Shown in pieces: positions 7,547 through 20,620 of a stretch of 54,760 bases of DNA (the stretch's first letter is position 1; each line of letters starts with the position of its first letter). The notes under the pieces were generated by a model. That model was not told the origin of the DNA. It made no database searches and worked only from the letters and a program-made list of their open reading frames with translations. The stretch covers positions 1-54,760 of the forward strand of contig JAGLYF010000014.1 in NCBI GenBank assembly GCA_023132435.1, in the 5' to 3' direction. Made by a program: the position numbers and the translations under genes. Origin of the DNA: Calditrichia bacterium. Lineage in GTDB: Bacteria > Calditrichota > Calditrichia > JAJRVZ01.

Positions 7547-10216
7547 TTAGTTGTTGAAAATTACTTGAATAGTCTGATCATCATTTTCAGGAATTGAATG
7601 GATATTTTTAAACATCTGAAATTTGTGTAGATCAGGCTCCTCAACTATTACAGTATAATAACCTTTTCTAAAAACATTTGGTCTGAAGGAGGCACCCGTA
7701 ATTCGCAGTGTATAAATAGTTTGTCCATCTATTTCATCTACAATATGCACAACCGGATTTTCCAGGCCTTGTATTTTTAGTGTTGGTAAATAAGCCACTG
7801 CTTTTCTACCATAATTATCCATCTGTTTAATTCTAATTGGCCATCCAAAATAGTTTTTTGCACCCCGCTCAGAAGGATCAACCCAACGTGGCCAGCATTC
7901 AAAGGTGATATCTCTGGATATCCTGTTTAATCTCACAATTCCGTAACCAGTTGCCCGGTCGTATAACCGTGATGGCTTTTTCCCTGTAAAATAGGGATTT
8001 GATACAGCAAACACGGTCATTTTATTTCCGAATCCGTCTTCAAAGTCACCAGTATAATGCTGCCTGTCTTTTTGTCGATTTTCACCCTCTTTTGCCGGAA
8101 ACCAACGCCGCGGCCAAATATTGGAGATTGCCGGAACACAAAAAGCAAATCCGGCATCCCGCCATTTTTCTATACCGTATTGAATAGTACTGCCCAGGTG
8201 CTGATCCCCGGCCAAATGAAAAGCAAATCCCTTTCTAATAGCGCATAATGCTTTATTACGTCCTGTCTGCGGCCAACCGTTGGAATCCATATCCGAAACC
8301 GGCACATCATCCGGAGGGTACTCGCCGATTTCAAATATCTTTAAACTCGGTACAATATTATCATGGTGGGAATTTTCCTTTGGCAAGGTTGCCATGTTTG
8401 CAAAGATTGTTTGTGATAGCACAATTTTCATCCAGGTCTTATTTGACCAATCCATTGTCCAATTCTCTAAAAAACTCAATTGTCGGTCACCGAGCAATAT
8501 GGCACCCGGTACATCGCCCTCTTTTGCAGCATTAAATTCTAAGTTCTGTGCCCAGCCATTATGTACTTTGGCTCTTGGTAGTAATTGCTTTGGTGCCGAT
8601 TTAAATTTTCGGTCTTCAATAATAGCAAAACTCACGCCGGCATAGTTGAAATCACAATAATAAACACCAATTCCCTGTTCCACAGGTGCAGGATCATATG
8701 GATCGGGTAGATGACTGGTCTGGGTACGTTGGACCATGTTAACCCATTCCGGTTCCATTTTATACCCACCGGCGTCCTGGGCTTCAGCACCTGATGTTCC
8801 CGGTGGTATGGGAATTCCACCAGCACCCCAGATATTTCCGTGATAAACATCGTGATCATCGGGAATGGCGATTGTTGGGCGATCACGCATTAAATCACCA
8901 TAAGCCCAGCCGTACAGATACCATTTGCGCAGGTAGTCCAACGCCGCTTTTTCCAACGGTTTGGTCTGAATACCATATCCGCCTACACCTTCATAAATCT
9001 GATCACCGGAAAAAAATAACACATCAGGGTTGTGGTATTTTATCGCCTGAACCAACTCATTGTTAGGAAAGCCAAGATCGTTATTTCCTGTAAATCCAGC
9101 TATGACAATCTCGTCTTTATCCCAGGGTTCTTTGCGGATGATCCCTTCACGGAAGAATATTTTTTCTTGTCCCTTACCTACATTCATATTACAAACAAGA
9201 CGATAGGATATATCCTCCTCAAAATCCCAATTTGTCACCCGAAAAGTAGCTGTACGCGCCAGCTGATCAATAACCGCTTCACCGACAGTTTTCCATTTAT
9301 TTTCTTTCTTAACCTGAAGTTGTATACTTTGGTTGTCTTTTTCTCCAACCGGTGCCATCTGTACGGTAAGTTTAAGAATGTCTTTGCTCAGAGTGTACTG
9401 ACTGAATAGAATGGGACCGAAGGTTCGTTCCGGAAACTGTTGAACTTTACTACCTGATACTTTCCAATCGGCAAACCAAAACCGTACATTTCCACCGCGC
9501 TTAGTATCTGATTTCAATCCCCAGTTCCCAGATTCTACGGTTGAACGCCTTAGGGGAACCGCAGGTATTTCCCCCCAACTGCACACCAGCGCAATACCTC
9601 CTGTAAGCCAATCTGCCTCAATTTTCTTTTTTTCAACTTTGGTTAATTCCTTATCCTGCTCATCAAACGCGTAAAGTGTTACTTTATAACTATCACCTTC
9701 CGGATTAGCAACTAAATTTAGCCGTATATTGTCCAAGGATTGATCGATTCTTCCAACCGTGGAATCTAAATTTCCGATGAACAACTGCCCGCCGGTAGTT
9801 AATCCAACCGGGAAGCCATCACCATGTACAGCGTTGTCCCGGTAATCATCGAACTCGCCACGCACACCAATTTTAAATCCAATCCAGCCTTCTGTTAAAG
9901 GTTCACCATCATCCAGGCGTCCGAGTCGTACACTCATTTCCAGATTACCGGTTTCGTCTTTCAACAGGCGCGTCAATAAAAATAAATTGCGGTCGTCACC
10001 GCTTACCACACATTCAATACGGCCATTCTTAAGCTGCCAATCCTGCAATGGATTTGCCCAGAATTCAGGCCCAATCCATATACGATCGTGCATATCCGAC
10101 CAATTACTCGTGAATTGATTTGCTGAAAAATCAGTAGTACATCCGAGAAATCTAATTAAAATAATTATATATATAATAAACCTAAAAAACTGATTTTTTA
10201 CCATATTACATCTCAC
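7547..10216 (-). CDS. PhoD-like phosphatase family lipoprotein
   Basis: The 889-residue product has a lipobox (FLGC, Cys26) and a long N-terminal beta-rich region (about 35-270). A PhoD/alkaline-phosphatase-D-like metallophosphatase domain follows, with SGDQIYEG at 403-410 and the metal-ligand motif PDDHDVYHGN near 455. It probably acts outside the inner membrane on phosphate esters or diesters; the true substrate is unknown. The tracked start is a GTG with GAGGTG upstream, and an ATG four codons later is an alternative. Only 7 nt separate it from the esterase upstream, so the two are surely co-transcribed. PhoD-like proteins of this large size are often found in polysaccharide loci of environmental bacteria. 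Confidence 0.85.
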   Translation of the reverse strand: MRCNMVKNQFFRFIIYIIILIRFLGCTTDFSANQFTSNWSDMHDRIWIGPEFWANPLQDWQLKNGRIECVVSGDDRNLFLLTRLLKDETGNLEMSVRLGRLDDGEPLTEGWIGFKIGVRGEFDDYRDNAVHGDGFPVGLTTGGQLFIGNLDSTVGRIDQSLDNIRLNLVANPEGDSYKVTLYAFDEQDKELTKVEKKKIEADWLTGGIALVCSWGEIPAVPLRRSTVESGNWGLKSDTKRGGNVRFWFADWKVSGSKVQQFPERTFGPILFSQYTLSKDILKLTVQMAPVGEKDNQSIQLQVKKENKWKTVGEAVIDQLARTATFRVTNWDFEEDISYRLVCNMNVGKGQEKIFFREGIIRKEPWDKDEIVIAGFTGNNDLGFPNNELVQAIKYHNPDVLFFSGDQIYEGVGGYGIQTKPLEKAALDYLRKWYLYGWAYGDLMRDRPTIAIPDDHDVYHGNIWGAGGIPIPPGTSGAEAQDAGGYKMEPEWVNMVQRTQTSHLPDPYDPAPVEQGIGVYYCDFNYAGVSFAIIEDRKFKSAPKQLLPRAKVHNGWAQNLEFNAAKEGDVPGAILLGDRQLSFLENWTMDWSNKTWMKIVLSQTIFANMATLPKENSHHDNIVPSLKIFEIGEYPPDDVPVSDMDSNGWPQTGRNKALCAIRKGFAFHLAGDQHLGSTIQYGIEKWRDAGFAFCVPAISNIWPRRWFPAKEGENRQKDRQHYTGDFEDGFGNKMTVFAVSNPYFTGKKPSRLYDRATGYGIVRLNRISRDITFECWPRWVDPSERGAKNYFGWPIRIKQMDNYGRKAVAYLPTLKIQGLENPVVHIVDEIDGQTIYTLRITGASFRPNVFRKGYYTVIVEEPDLHKFQMFKNIHSIPENDDQTIQVIFNN

Positions 10217-10223
10217 CCATTTA

Positions 10224-11180
10224 TCACCTCATTTGTTTTATTGTTTTTCGTGTATCCCAATTGCAGGGGGATTGTGTTTTCATCCAATTTATGGCAAGAA
10301 TACTCCATCCTGAAACGGAGTTTTCCTGAGTTCCAAGTCCAAATCCATGTCCACCTTTCTCATAAATATGAATTTCAGATGGTACTTTGTTTTTTCTTAA
10401 AGCTTCATAAAAAAGAATACTGTTTTCAGCTGGGACCGCTTTATCGTCATCAGCATGAATAAGGAAAGTTGGTGGTGTATCTGTCGTTACATGCATTTCA
10501 TTTGAATAATAAACAATCAGTTTGGAGTCAGGATCTTCTCCTAATAGATTTGTTCTTGAACCCAAATGCGTATATTCTTTTTTCATAGTTATAACAGGAT
10601 AAACAAGTATCATAAAATCAGGTCTACAGGATATTCTTTCGATTGGATCATCGCCATTTAATAATCCGTTTTCAAAATGAGTACCGGCCGTTGATGCCAG
10701 ATGTCCACCGGCAGAAAAACCGAGAATACCAATTTTGTCAGGATCAATGCCCCAATCTTTTGCCCGATAGCGGACAACCCGGATCGCTCTTTGCGCGTCC
10801 AAAAGGGGAATATCAGCATGCTCATTGGGAAGACGATATTTTAATACGATGCCGGCAATCCCATGAAGAGCAAATTTTTTTGCCACTTCTGTACCCTCAC
10901 TAAAGATACTCTCGTAAACATATCCACCCCCGGGACAGATTACGACAGCTGAGCCCGTCGCCACATTTTTCTCCGGCAAAACAATTGTTAAAGTTGGCTT
11001 AGTTATATTTGCTATCAGGGTACCTTCTATGACAGTCTCCTTTTCTTCTATTTCATTAGAACCACGGATTCTTTCTGGCCAGAGAGGGATCTCTTTGTAC
11101 TGGGAAAATAAACTCATTCCTTTAAGTGAAAAGAAAAGTATCGGAAAAATTATGAGGGACAATTTTATATATTTTGTCAT
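10224..11180 (-). CDS. Alpha/beta hydrolase, acetyl-esterase/BD-FAE type
   Basis: This 318-residue secreted esterase has a signal peptide and the alpha/beta-hydrolase hallmarks. These are the oxyanion loop CPGGGY (82-87), the nucleophile elbow GFSAGG (Ser156), the acid in HADDDKAVP (Asp245/246) and the base in GGHGFG (His278). The family removes acetyl or other acyl groups from carbohydrates. Its position between a GH16 lipoprotein and a PhoD-like protein, with 24 and 7 nt gaps, argues for deacylation of the same polysaccharide. The substrate is inferred, not seen. Confidence 0.88.
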   Translation of the reverse strand: MTKYIKLSLIIFPILFFSLKGMSLFSQYKEIPLWPERIRGSNEIEEKETVIEGTLIANITKPTLTIVLPEKNVATGSAVVICPGGGYVYESIFSEGTEVAKKFALHGIAGIVLKYRLPNEHADIPLLDAQRAIRVVRYRAKDWGIDPDKIGILGFSAGGHLASTAGTHFENGLLNGDDPIERISCRPDFMILVYPVITMKKEYTHLGSRTNLLGEDPDSKLIVYYSNEMHVTTDTPPTFLIHADDDKAVPAENSILFYEALRKNKVPSEIHIYEKGGHGFGLGTQENSVSGWSILAINWMKTQSPCNWDTRKTIKQMR

Positions 11181-11204
11181 AGATGTTTGCCTTCACAGAT
11201 ATTA

Positions 11205-12116
11205 TTATTGGACGATTGCATCATTATTGATCCGCTCAATGTGAAGCCAGTCGATCAACATTGTGTGAGTGCCGGACCAATCAAGAGATCCGGTCCAACT
11301 CATCTGCCGGAATCCCAGAATCACCTCTGATGGACTGTCAGGAACCGGCCAGGTGATAGTTTGTTGAAGTACGCTGTCTATAAAAAAATTAACCAAACCA
11401 TTTCGGCCATCCCCTCCCTCAGAGTGCTTCCATTCAATTGTGTATATGTGAAATTTGTCGTCAATGTGGGATATTTTGTTTCCATCAGCATCAACGATCG
11501 GTTTTTTATATGACTTTTCAGGTTGGTAGTTTTTCAGATCTGAGTTACTCCAGGTATTAAAACGGGCATCGGTCCATCCATCCGGTGATTCCGTAAGATG
11601 GCCATCGGGAGTGGTAGCCGCATCATCGGGTACAATTTCAATATCAATCTCATCGAAGGTATCATCTTCCCAGTAGGTGAAAATAAAACCACCAACCCCC
11701 GATATTGCTGCGCCCTTGGCCCGCATCTCCAGACGATGACCCGGTCCGATAAGACCCAACGCAATGAATTGGAACGGAAAAGTAGGATCAGTATCATTAC
11801 CAGGATTCGCATCTATCGTGATGTGAGCATGCCCATCACCCGGTACAATATCATTCCAACCTGTTACCGGCAACATGTCATCAACATAATACCAATATGT
11901 TTCAGGCGGCCCTGAGGGTTTACCAGGATTATTAAAGTCTTCCAAGTAGATTATATCCGGACCGTATGAGTTATCACTATTCGTTGTTTGTGAATCGGAA
12001 CATTGTAACAAAAGTCCCAGGATGAGAAGACCAATGTAATATCTAAAAACGCTGAATATTCCATTCATTCTAAACTTCGAATAAACCATCAAATCCAATT
12101 CATTTTTGTACCTCAA
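11205..12116 (-). CDS. GH16-family endo-glycosidase lipoprotein
   Basis: A lipobox (LLLQC, Cys39) anchors this 303-residue protein. The GH16 catalytic signature DEIDIE (155-160) is intact: Glu156 is the predicted nucleophile and Glu160 the acid/base. Surrounding motifs (FIFTYWEDDTF, HIYTIEWKHS, and the final IDWLHIERI strand) fit the beta-jelly-roll of laminarinases, agarases, porphyranases and carrageenases. Met17 is an alternative start. GH16 covers many beta-glucan and beta-galactan substrates. The nearby GH2 beta-galactosidase, sulfatase and galactose genes make a galactan more likely than laminarin, but this is inference. It is in an operon with the esterase downstream. Confidence 0.88.
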   Translation of the reverse strand: MRYKNELDLMVYSKFRMNGIFSVFRYYIGLLILGLLLQCSDSQTTNSDNSYGPDIIYLEDFNNPGKPSGPPETYWYYVDDMLPVTGWNDIVPGDGHAHITIDANPGNDTDPTFPFQFIALGLIGPGHRLEMRAKGAAISGVGGFIFTYWEDDTFDEIDIEIVPDDAATTPDGHLTESPDGWTDARFNTWSNSDLKNYQPEKSYKKPIVDADGNKISHIDDKFHIYTIEWKHSEGGDGRNGLVNFFIDSVLQQTITWPVPDSPSEVILGFRQMSWTGSLDWSGTHTMLIDWLHIERINNDAIVQ

Positions 12117-12158
12117 TTAAACAATCTCCCGCACTGATACTTTAAGGATTATGACGGT

Positions 12159-13979
12159 TTATAGTGATAGCTCGAGCAAAAGTTTCTTCCCCTCTCTAAC
12201 TGCATTCTCATGAGATTTTTGATCATTTGGATCATAAACAAATTTATCAAGCATTGTATTTAGCTTGTCCAGTTTATCTTTCTTATTTGATTCGGTAAAA
12301 TAATGTTTCAGTATCTGAATTTTTTCATAATCCTGGATACCTTCACGAAGTCTTTCGAACCTGATTGAACTTCGCGCTCCAGGATATACCAGAAAGCAAT
12401 CTCCGGCAGGCCAGGAGACAAATCGGGTATCTTGTAATGGATCTTCCACCCAGCTGTTATAGGCCCAGCGAAGAAATCCGCTATAGCCCTGGGCAGCTGC
12501 ATACCAGCCTTGCCAGGTTGATTCGGCAGGAGGAGAATAGGTGAATATATTTGGCCATTCAGGCCCGCAACAAACATAAAATGTTGTAGGCAGAGATCGA
12601 TCAACCCGTTCTTTGATTAATTCAGGTTTTACAGGTGTTTGTATAAAAACACAGAGATCATGGATATCATATTTTATTTCTGAATGATAATTTCCAGCCA
12701 GAGTGACTTTAAGCCCCGGTGCTGTTTTTTTCACAAAATCAATCACATTCTGCATGGCCTTTAAAGGACGTTCATCCATGGCAACAGTTGTTTTTTCCAG
12801 CCAACCTTTATCTTCGAGATGTTTACTAAAATCTTTTAAAAACTGACGCCAGTGTTTCTCATAGTTATCCGTGCCTGGTTCAGCAATAACATATTTGTAA
12901 TCCCCGGTCGCCTCATCAAAATAGCGGAAGCTGTTAGACCAGGCTACCATAGAATAACAGTTTATCTGTTTTTTAATACCACAGCTTTCGCAAAATGCGA
13001 CCCACTTGTCAAAAATTTCATAATCGAATTGCCATTCACCATTTTTTTTGCGGATCCATTTTATCATGCTTTCGAAGTGATCATATGTCTGACCTGCCCA
13101 CGGTTTATAAACGATGCTGGTAGTGATACACTTCTGACCAGCATCGGCCAGCATTCTGAGTAAAGACTTTAATAATAACCAGTGTTCCTCTGACCAGGGA
13201 CGTATGCGATGATAACGTGCTACAGCATATGGATTCTGCCAAAGATCAAGATGAAAGGACCAATTGGAAGGTTCAGGTAGTGTTCTATTTAATATTTCAA
13301 GATTCATCTCGAACTGGAGTGTTTTGAGTCCACCTGCTGTGACAAATAATTTACCTTTATATGTACCGGGCTTAGCATCGTTGGGCACGTCAATGATCAC
13401 CCATATAGGACGAACAGAATATTCCGCCAGATCTAATTTTTCTGCCTTATCCAATATATCTGGAATCAACTTTTTCGGAGAATCAGGTGATATTGGACCA
13501 CATTTTTGCTGTCCATTGTCGGCTATTACATAACGAACAAATCTTGGATGAATATTAGATGAATTTATTATGTCCCCGGTTTGATTTTTTAAAGGAAGAA
13601 CCTCTACATTGACATTTCGTACGCCTGTTGCACTCCAAAGTACAATCTGAGCATTAATTCGTTCACCACGCCAGGCTACACCGGACCAGATGTTTGTGCG
13701 ATCAACATCAGGAACCTGATTACGCAAATACCGCTGGTTAATGGAACCAAAAGAACCCTGAAGACCAGTAGGGGCTTGTTCCCATTTTTGCAAAGGCTTT
13801 CCTAAAGTAATAGTCCCTGGATCTTCAGGCTCATAAGAGACCCTTGCACTGACCTTTTGTGCACATACAGTTGAATTTTGATATATGATCAAGATTACGA
13901 GAAAAACAATAAATGAGAATATGTTAAATAATGAAAAGTCAGTGTGACCACCTAAATGAAAATTTGAAGAACTTATCAT
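12159..13979 (-). CDS. DUF4091 domain glycoside-hydrolase-like secreted protein
   Basis: The 606-residue protein carries a signal peptide ending near VCAQ (residue 41). A beta-sandwich domain containing PGTYKGK lies around residue 205, and a barrel-like domain runs from about 240 to 480. The C-terminal DUF4091-type region (about 500-570) includes GFLRWAYNSW and GDCFLVYPG. The barrel contains VAMDERPLKAM, where an acidic residue could be catalytic, but no activity is proved for most family members. It shares architecture with the partial gene at the window's left edge. It lies 42 nt upstream of the GH16 gene and probably belongs to the same transcript. Confidence 0.85.
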   Translation of the reverse strand: MISSSNFHLGGHTDFSLFNIFSFIVFLVILIIYQNSTVCAQKVSARVSYEPEDPGTITLGKPLQKWEQAPTGLQGSFGSINQRYLRNQVPDVDRTNIWSGVAWRGERINAQIVLWSATGVRNVNVEVLPLKNQTGDIINSSNIHPRFVRYVIADNGQQKCGPISPDSPKKLIPDILDKAEKLDLAEYSVRPIWVIIDVPNDAKPGTYKGKLFVTAGGLKTLQFEMNLEILNRTLPEPSNWSFHLDLWQNPYAVARYHRIRPWSEEHWLLLKSLLRMLADAGQKCITTSIVYKPWAGQTYDHFESMIKWIRKKNGEWQFDYEIFDKWVAFCESCGIKKQINCYSMVAWSNSFRYFDEATGDYKYVIAEPGTDNYEKHWRQFLKDFSKHLEDKGWLEKTTVAMDERPLKAMQNVIDFVKKTAPGLKVTLAGNYHSEIKYDIHDLCVFIQTPVKPELIKERVDRSLPTTFYVCCGPEWPNIFTYSPPAESTWQGWYAAAQGYSGFLRWAYNSWVEDPLQDTRFVSWPAGDCFLVYPGARSSIRFERLREGIQDYEKIQILKHYFTESNKKDKLDKLNTMLDKFVYDPNDQKSHENAVREGKKLLLELSL

Positions 13980-14023
13980 ATCAATATCCCCTGCATTATC
14001 TCATTCGGGATTATTATTAATTA

Positions 14024-15025
14024 TTACTTTTGATTGACGATCTTACCAGAGTGACCAAAAAGTAAAGCCCAACTCCTACCCGGCAGATCCACACGAAATG
14101 ATTCGATATTTCCGATATCTTGAAGTGTGACATAACAGGTACGACCATCCGGACCACCAAACGCAATATTGCTGGGTTTTTTACCAATAAGATTTATCTC
14201 TCTTAATATCTCACTATCTGGCGAAATTTTAACAATAGTACCCTTACCATAGCGTGTAATATAGATATTGCCTTCAATATCGCAACGCATACCGTCCAAT
14301 CCAAAATCATGAAATTTTATAAGCCTGCGTTTATTGCTAATTTCACCCTCATTAGACAGATCATATGCCCAGACATTGCCTTGAATTGATTCGTTAACAT
14401 AGAGGACTTTTCCTCCAGGGGCAACCTCAATTCCATTTGTTGTTCCCATATTCGTTTCAAGGGGAGTTGCTGTTCCACTCGTATCTATTCGCCAAATATT
14501 CCCGGTTGAGTCTTCCCAGTTGGGATCACTGGCATAAAGGATATCGTTATCTCCAATGGCAAGATCATTCGGTTGATTCATTCTCGCATCATGTGCGTAT
14601 ACACTGATATCATCTTTCAGTGTATCTACTTTTAATATATTATGTCCGGCATAGTCAGCAATTAGCATGAATCCTTTACTGTTAAACCGAATACCGTTTC
14701 CAATACTATTTTGAGGAAGTTCTATGAAAATGCTGCATTTACCCTCTGGAGTCACTTTGCCGATAGTGGATTGTTTAATATAATTAACGGCATATATATT
14801 TCCAGACTTATCCGTTGCCGGACCTTCGATACCTGAAGTAAAACCATTGAGTGGGGTAAAAACTTCACTTATATAGAGTTTTTCAGATGGTTCATTCTGT
14901 GAATCTTTAAGATTCAAAGGTTTCTGTCCAAATGAATCTGTACCCATTAGTGCAAAATACAAAATACAACTAAATATAAGTTTTGGGAGATTTTGGGGGT
15001 TGATCCAGGTTTTATCTATGACCAT
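14024..15025 (-). CDS. SMP-30/gluconolactonase-like beta-propeller, secreted
   Basis: A signal peptide is followed by about 270 residues of six-bladed propeller sequence. Blades repeat motifs such as GPATDKSGNIYAVN, GIRFNSKGFMLIAD, DLAIGDNDILYASD and DGMRCDIEGNIYITR, diagnostic of the SMP-30/gluconolactonase/LRE family. Family members hydrolyse sugar lactones in a calcium-dependent way, so hydrolysis of an aldonolactone made during sugar oxidation is plausible. The start has AAGGGA upstream. The gene lies between the DUF4091-like and aldo/keto reductase genes. Confidence 0.82.
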   Translation of the reverse strand: MVIDKTWINPQNLPKLIFSCILYFALMGTDSFGQKPLNLKDSQNEPSEKLYISEVFTPLNGFTSGIEGPATDKSGNIYAVNYIKQSTIGKVTPEGKCSIFIELPQNSIGNGIRFNSKGFMLIADYAGHNILKVDTLKDDISVYAHDARMNQPNDLAIGDNDILYASDPNWEDSTGNIWRIDTSGTATPLETNMGTTNGIEVAPGGKVLYVNESIQGNVWAYDLSNEGEISNKRRLIKFHDFGLDGMRCDIEGNIYITRYGKGTIVKISPDSEILREINLIGKKPSNIAFGGPDGRTCYVTLQDIGNIESFRVDLPGRSWALLFGHSGKIVNQK

Positions 15026-15114
15026 TTAAATCCCTTTTTAGCATATTGTCATGTAATAATAATTTTTACCTTGCGTTTATATTTTTGTCAAGACGTCACA
15101 GATTAAACTAGATA

Positions 15115-16056
15115 TCAGGTCACTTTGAATAAGGGTTCCACACCTTTTGATTTCTGTCGAAGTAGTTCGAATTCTTCTGAAGTTAGGGTCGAATATTTTT
15201 CTGCAATTTCCACTGCTTTCCAGAAAAAGCGGGCATCTCCCGGCGGGATTGCAGCTGTTGTTCCCTGACCCAAAGTAAACCGAAGAGCCAGATCAGCCGT
15301 TTCATCTTCCTCCACAGGAATATACCACAGCTTTTTAAAGGGTCTTCCGGTTCCTTCCGGAATTTTCGTTAATGCCAGGGATTTTAATGCCAGAATTCCC
15401 ATTTTTTTCTCTATTGCTTTCGATATGACACGAGGTCCGAAATCGCCCTGAAACCAGCAGACGAAATTAATTGGGAAAAGAATTGTGTCAAAATCAAATT
15501 TCTTCATAGCCAAAAGCGCTGCCTTTTCAGAATGAGCAGAAAACCCAAGATAACGTACTTTACCATCTTGTTTAGCTTTTAAAAACACTTCCATCGCCCC
15601 GTTAGGAGCAAATGTTTTTTCCACATCCTCTTCTGTAGTAATGGCATGTAACTGATACAAGTCAAAATGATCTGTTTGAAGATTTTTCAGTGATGCATGC
15701 AATTCTTTCTCCGCGCCGTCTTTTTCCCTCTCGGTTGTCTTACATGCTAAAAAGCACTGATTTCTATAAGGTTTTAGCGCAGGTCCTAATTTCTCCTCCG
15801 CATTACCATATGTAGGTGCCACGTCAAAGTAATTAATACCCCGATCAAAAGCCTTGGCAATCATATTATTAGCGGTCATCTGTTCTTCATTATCTACTAA
15901 CACCCCACCAAATCCAATGGTTGATAAAATCTCGGATGTTTGACCGAGTTTGCGTTTTGGTAACAAATATCCGTTGTTACCACAGCTGATCACTGAACCT
16001 AGAGATAATGCAGCACTTCCTAAAATACTTGTCGTAATAAATTCACGACGATCCAT
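15115..16056 (-). CDS. Aldo/keto reductase with export signal
   Basis: This 313-residue oxidoreductase carries the aldo/keto reductase tetrad: Asp78 and Tyr83 in FDVAPTYGNAEEKLG, Lys106 in ACKTTE and His137 in YQLHAI. The N-terminus MDRREFI has a twin-arginine start, and VISC (Cys25) forms a lipobox, so the enzyme may be exported folded via Tat and lipid-anchored. Export of this otherwise cytosolic family is seen in several polysaccharide loci; the NAD(P)H source outside the membrane is unclear. The substrate is unknown, presumably a sugar or sugar lactone. The start is well supported by AAAGGGG. Confidence 0.86.
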   Translation of the reverse strand: MDRREFITTSILGSAALSLGSVISCGNNGYLLPKRKLGQTSEILSTIGFGGVLVDNEEQMTANNMIAKAFDRGINYFDVAPTYGNAEEKLGPALKPYRNQCFLACKTTEREKDGAEKELHASLKNLQTDHFDLYQLHAITTEEDVEKTFAPNGAMEVFLKAKQDGKVRYLGFSAHSEKAALLAMKKFDFDTILFPINFVCWFQGDFGPRVISKAIEKKMGILALKSLALTKIPEGTGRPFKKLWYIPVEEDETADLALRFTLGQGTTAAIPPGDARFFWKAVEIAEKYSTLTSEEFELLRQKSKGVEPLFKVT

Positions 16057-16119
16057 TGCATACCCCTTTCAAATTGATAGTTGTATAGATTTACACCTGA
16101 TTACATACAATGCATTACA

Positions 16120-19287
<3,168 letters not shown>

Positions 19288-19322
19288 TTAATGATGATAT
19301 CATATATTCCAAACCAATAATT

Positions 19323-19461
19323 TTTGACAGGATAACAGGATTTACTGGATTTGAATTATCAATAAAATGTTAATATCCAGTCAGTTAGAGTTAATTATTA
19401 AATACTTTATATCTTATTTTTAATTTCTTTTTATCCTGTTTATCCCGTTAATCCTGTCAAA
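19323..19461. repeat. Long imperfect inverted repeat (GGATAACAGGAT type)
   Basis: The gap between the beta-galactosidase and the DNRLRE gene contains TTTGACAGGATAACAGGAT (from 19323) and its near-complement ending ATCCTGTCAAA (to 19461), about 30 bp per arm. Each arm is itself built of repeated GGAT-AACAGG units. It may form a large hairpin that ends or stabilises transcripts; the rest of this roughly 200-bp gap shows nothing else. Confidence 0.7.
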
Positions 19462-19488
19462 TTTTTTAGATCCTCTAGTCATTTGATA

Positions 19489-20481
19489 CTATCTAACTAA
19501 AATCATTTTTTTTACATTCTGAAATTTACCAGCTCTAAACTGATAATAGTATACCCCACTTGTCATATCGCCTGCATCCCAATTATATTCGTAATAACCT
19601 GCCTGCTGTTTTTCTGAAACAAGTGTCGTCACTTTCTGTCCGAGAGTATTGTAGATAGTTAACTCTACTTCACTAGTGATGGGTAAACGATATTTGATCA
19701 TTGTGGAAGGATTAAAAGAATTCGGAAAATTTTGTGCTAAAGTATATTGAGTAGGTGAATTGTCTAAGTCGACCGATATACTCGTGGAATTGGAATAATA
19801 CACAAGTAATTGCGGCCGATTCGCTTCTGTTGAGTTTTCCCTGGAGTCAAATCGTTTGATGGAGCCAGTCGAATCCTCATTTCCGATAAGTATCCAACCG
19901 AAATTCTCATCAGGATTGTCCAGCCAATCTTGCATATCGCCCACCATTTTTTCCGGAGAACCCCAGGTGTAAAACCCAACTGTGTCAACTGTTTGATCTG
20001 TACTAAGAGTAGAATCAAAATCACCACCTGGTTTTATCCATAAATCACTATCATAGAACCGATGGATCCAGGTTGCGTCATCTGTGGCGGAAGAATCACC
20101 AGCTCCTTCATTTCCGGAAGCATCGGAAGCACCCTCTCCCCAATCAGTCAGAACACGATGGATGGTCACCGGTTCCGGTCCGGCTTTTGTATTAGACATG
20201 TATAATATTAGAAAAACAGAGTCTATCAGGGATCCTGCAGGAATATCTAAGGAGATATCAAAATAAAGTAGACCGCGTTTAACCACTTCTTTATTATCCT
20301 TACCTGTGAAAAAATAGGATCCTGAACCATTACTTAGTGAACCGTTGGAATCCTCATAGAGTGTATTATCTCTGTCAGCATATAATATAATCGGGCTTTG
20401 ACATATTCCTAATCCAGATATCAACAGAATCGTGATATTCATCAGGATAAATTTTTCCCTGACCGTATTTAACCTTTTCAT
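19489..20481 (-). CDS. DNRLRE domain protein with C-terminal secretion/sorting tail
   Basis: The 330-residue product has a signal peptide and a DNRLRE-type beta-sandwich (about 35-235), shown by RGLLYFDIS, WIHRFYDSDLW and NRPQLLVYYSN. A type A sorting-like tail follows (NFPNSFNPSTMIKYRLP ... SGVYYYQFRAGKF), about 75 residues long. Such tails direct proteins through the type IX or a related secretion route in Bacteroidota and relatives. The DNRLRE fold is often a carbohydrate-associated or structural module, so a cell-surface, non-catalytic role is likely. PorV encoded nearby fits this export route. Confidence 0.82.
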   Translation of the reverse strand: MKRLNTVREKFILMNITILLISGLGICQSPIILYADRDNTLYEDSNGSLSNGSGSYFFTGKDNKEVVKRGLLYFDISLDIPAGSLIDSVFLILYMSNTKAGPEPVTIHRVLTDWGEGASDASGNEGAGDSSATDDATWIHRFYDSDLWIKPGGDFDSTLSTDQTVDTVGFYTWGSPEKMVGDMQDWLDNPDENFGWILIGNEDSTGSIKRFDSRENSTEANRPQLLVYYSNSTSISVDLDNSPTQYTLAQNFPNSFNPSTMIKYRLPITSEVELTIYNTLGQKVTTLVSEKQQAGYYEYNWDAGDMTSGVYYYQFRAGKFQNVKKMILVR

Positions 20482-20513
20482 AGAAATCTACCTTTTTGCT
20501 TATTTTTATCAGT

Positions 20514-20562
20514 AAAAAAATAAGCTCAACATAACATCGTACCAGAATGCTGAGCCTATTTT
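20514..20562 (-). terminator. Rho-independent terminator downstream of the TIG/propeller gene
   Basis: On the minus strand AAAATAGGCTCA and TGAGCTTATTTT form a 12-bp stem with one mismatch and a loop of about 22 nt, followed by a T run. It lies between the 20621 gene and the DNRLRE gene and probably ends the receptor operon transcript. Confidence 0.55.
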
Positions 20563-20620
20563 GGAGGTGACAAGATGTGTAAATCTTATTTATTTTTACT
20601 AATAGCCTTTAGAATATTTT

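Noticed and set aside
19360-19398. GTTAAT/GTTAG/GTTAATT cluster upstream of the beta-galactosidase
   Set aside because: Spacing (15 and 6) does not match the 10-12 arrangement of the two operator-like sites.
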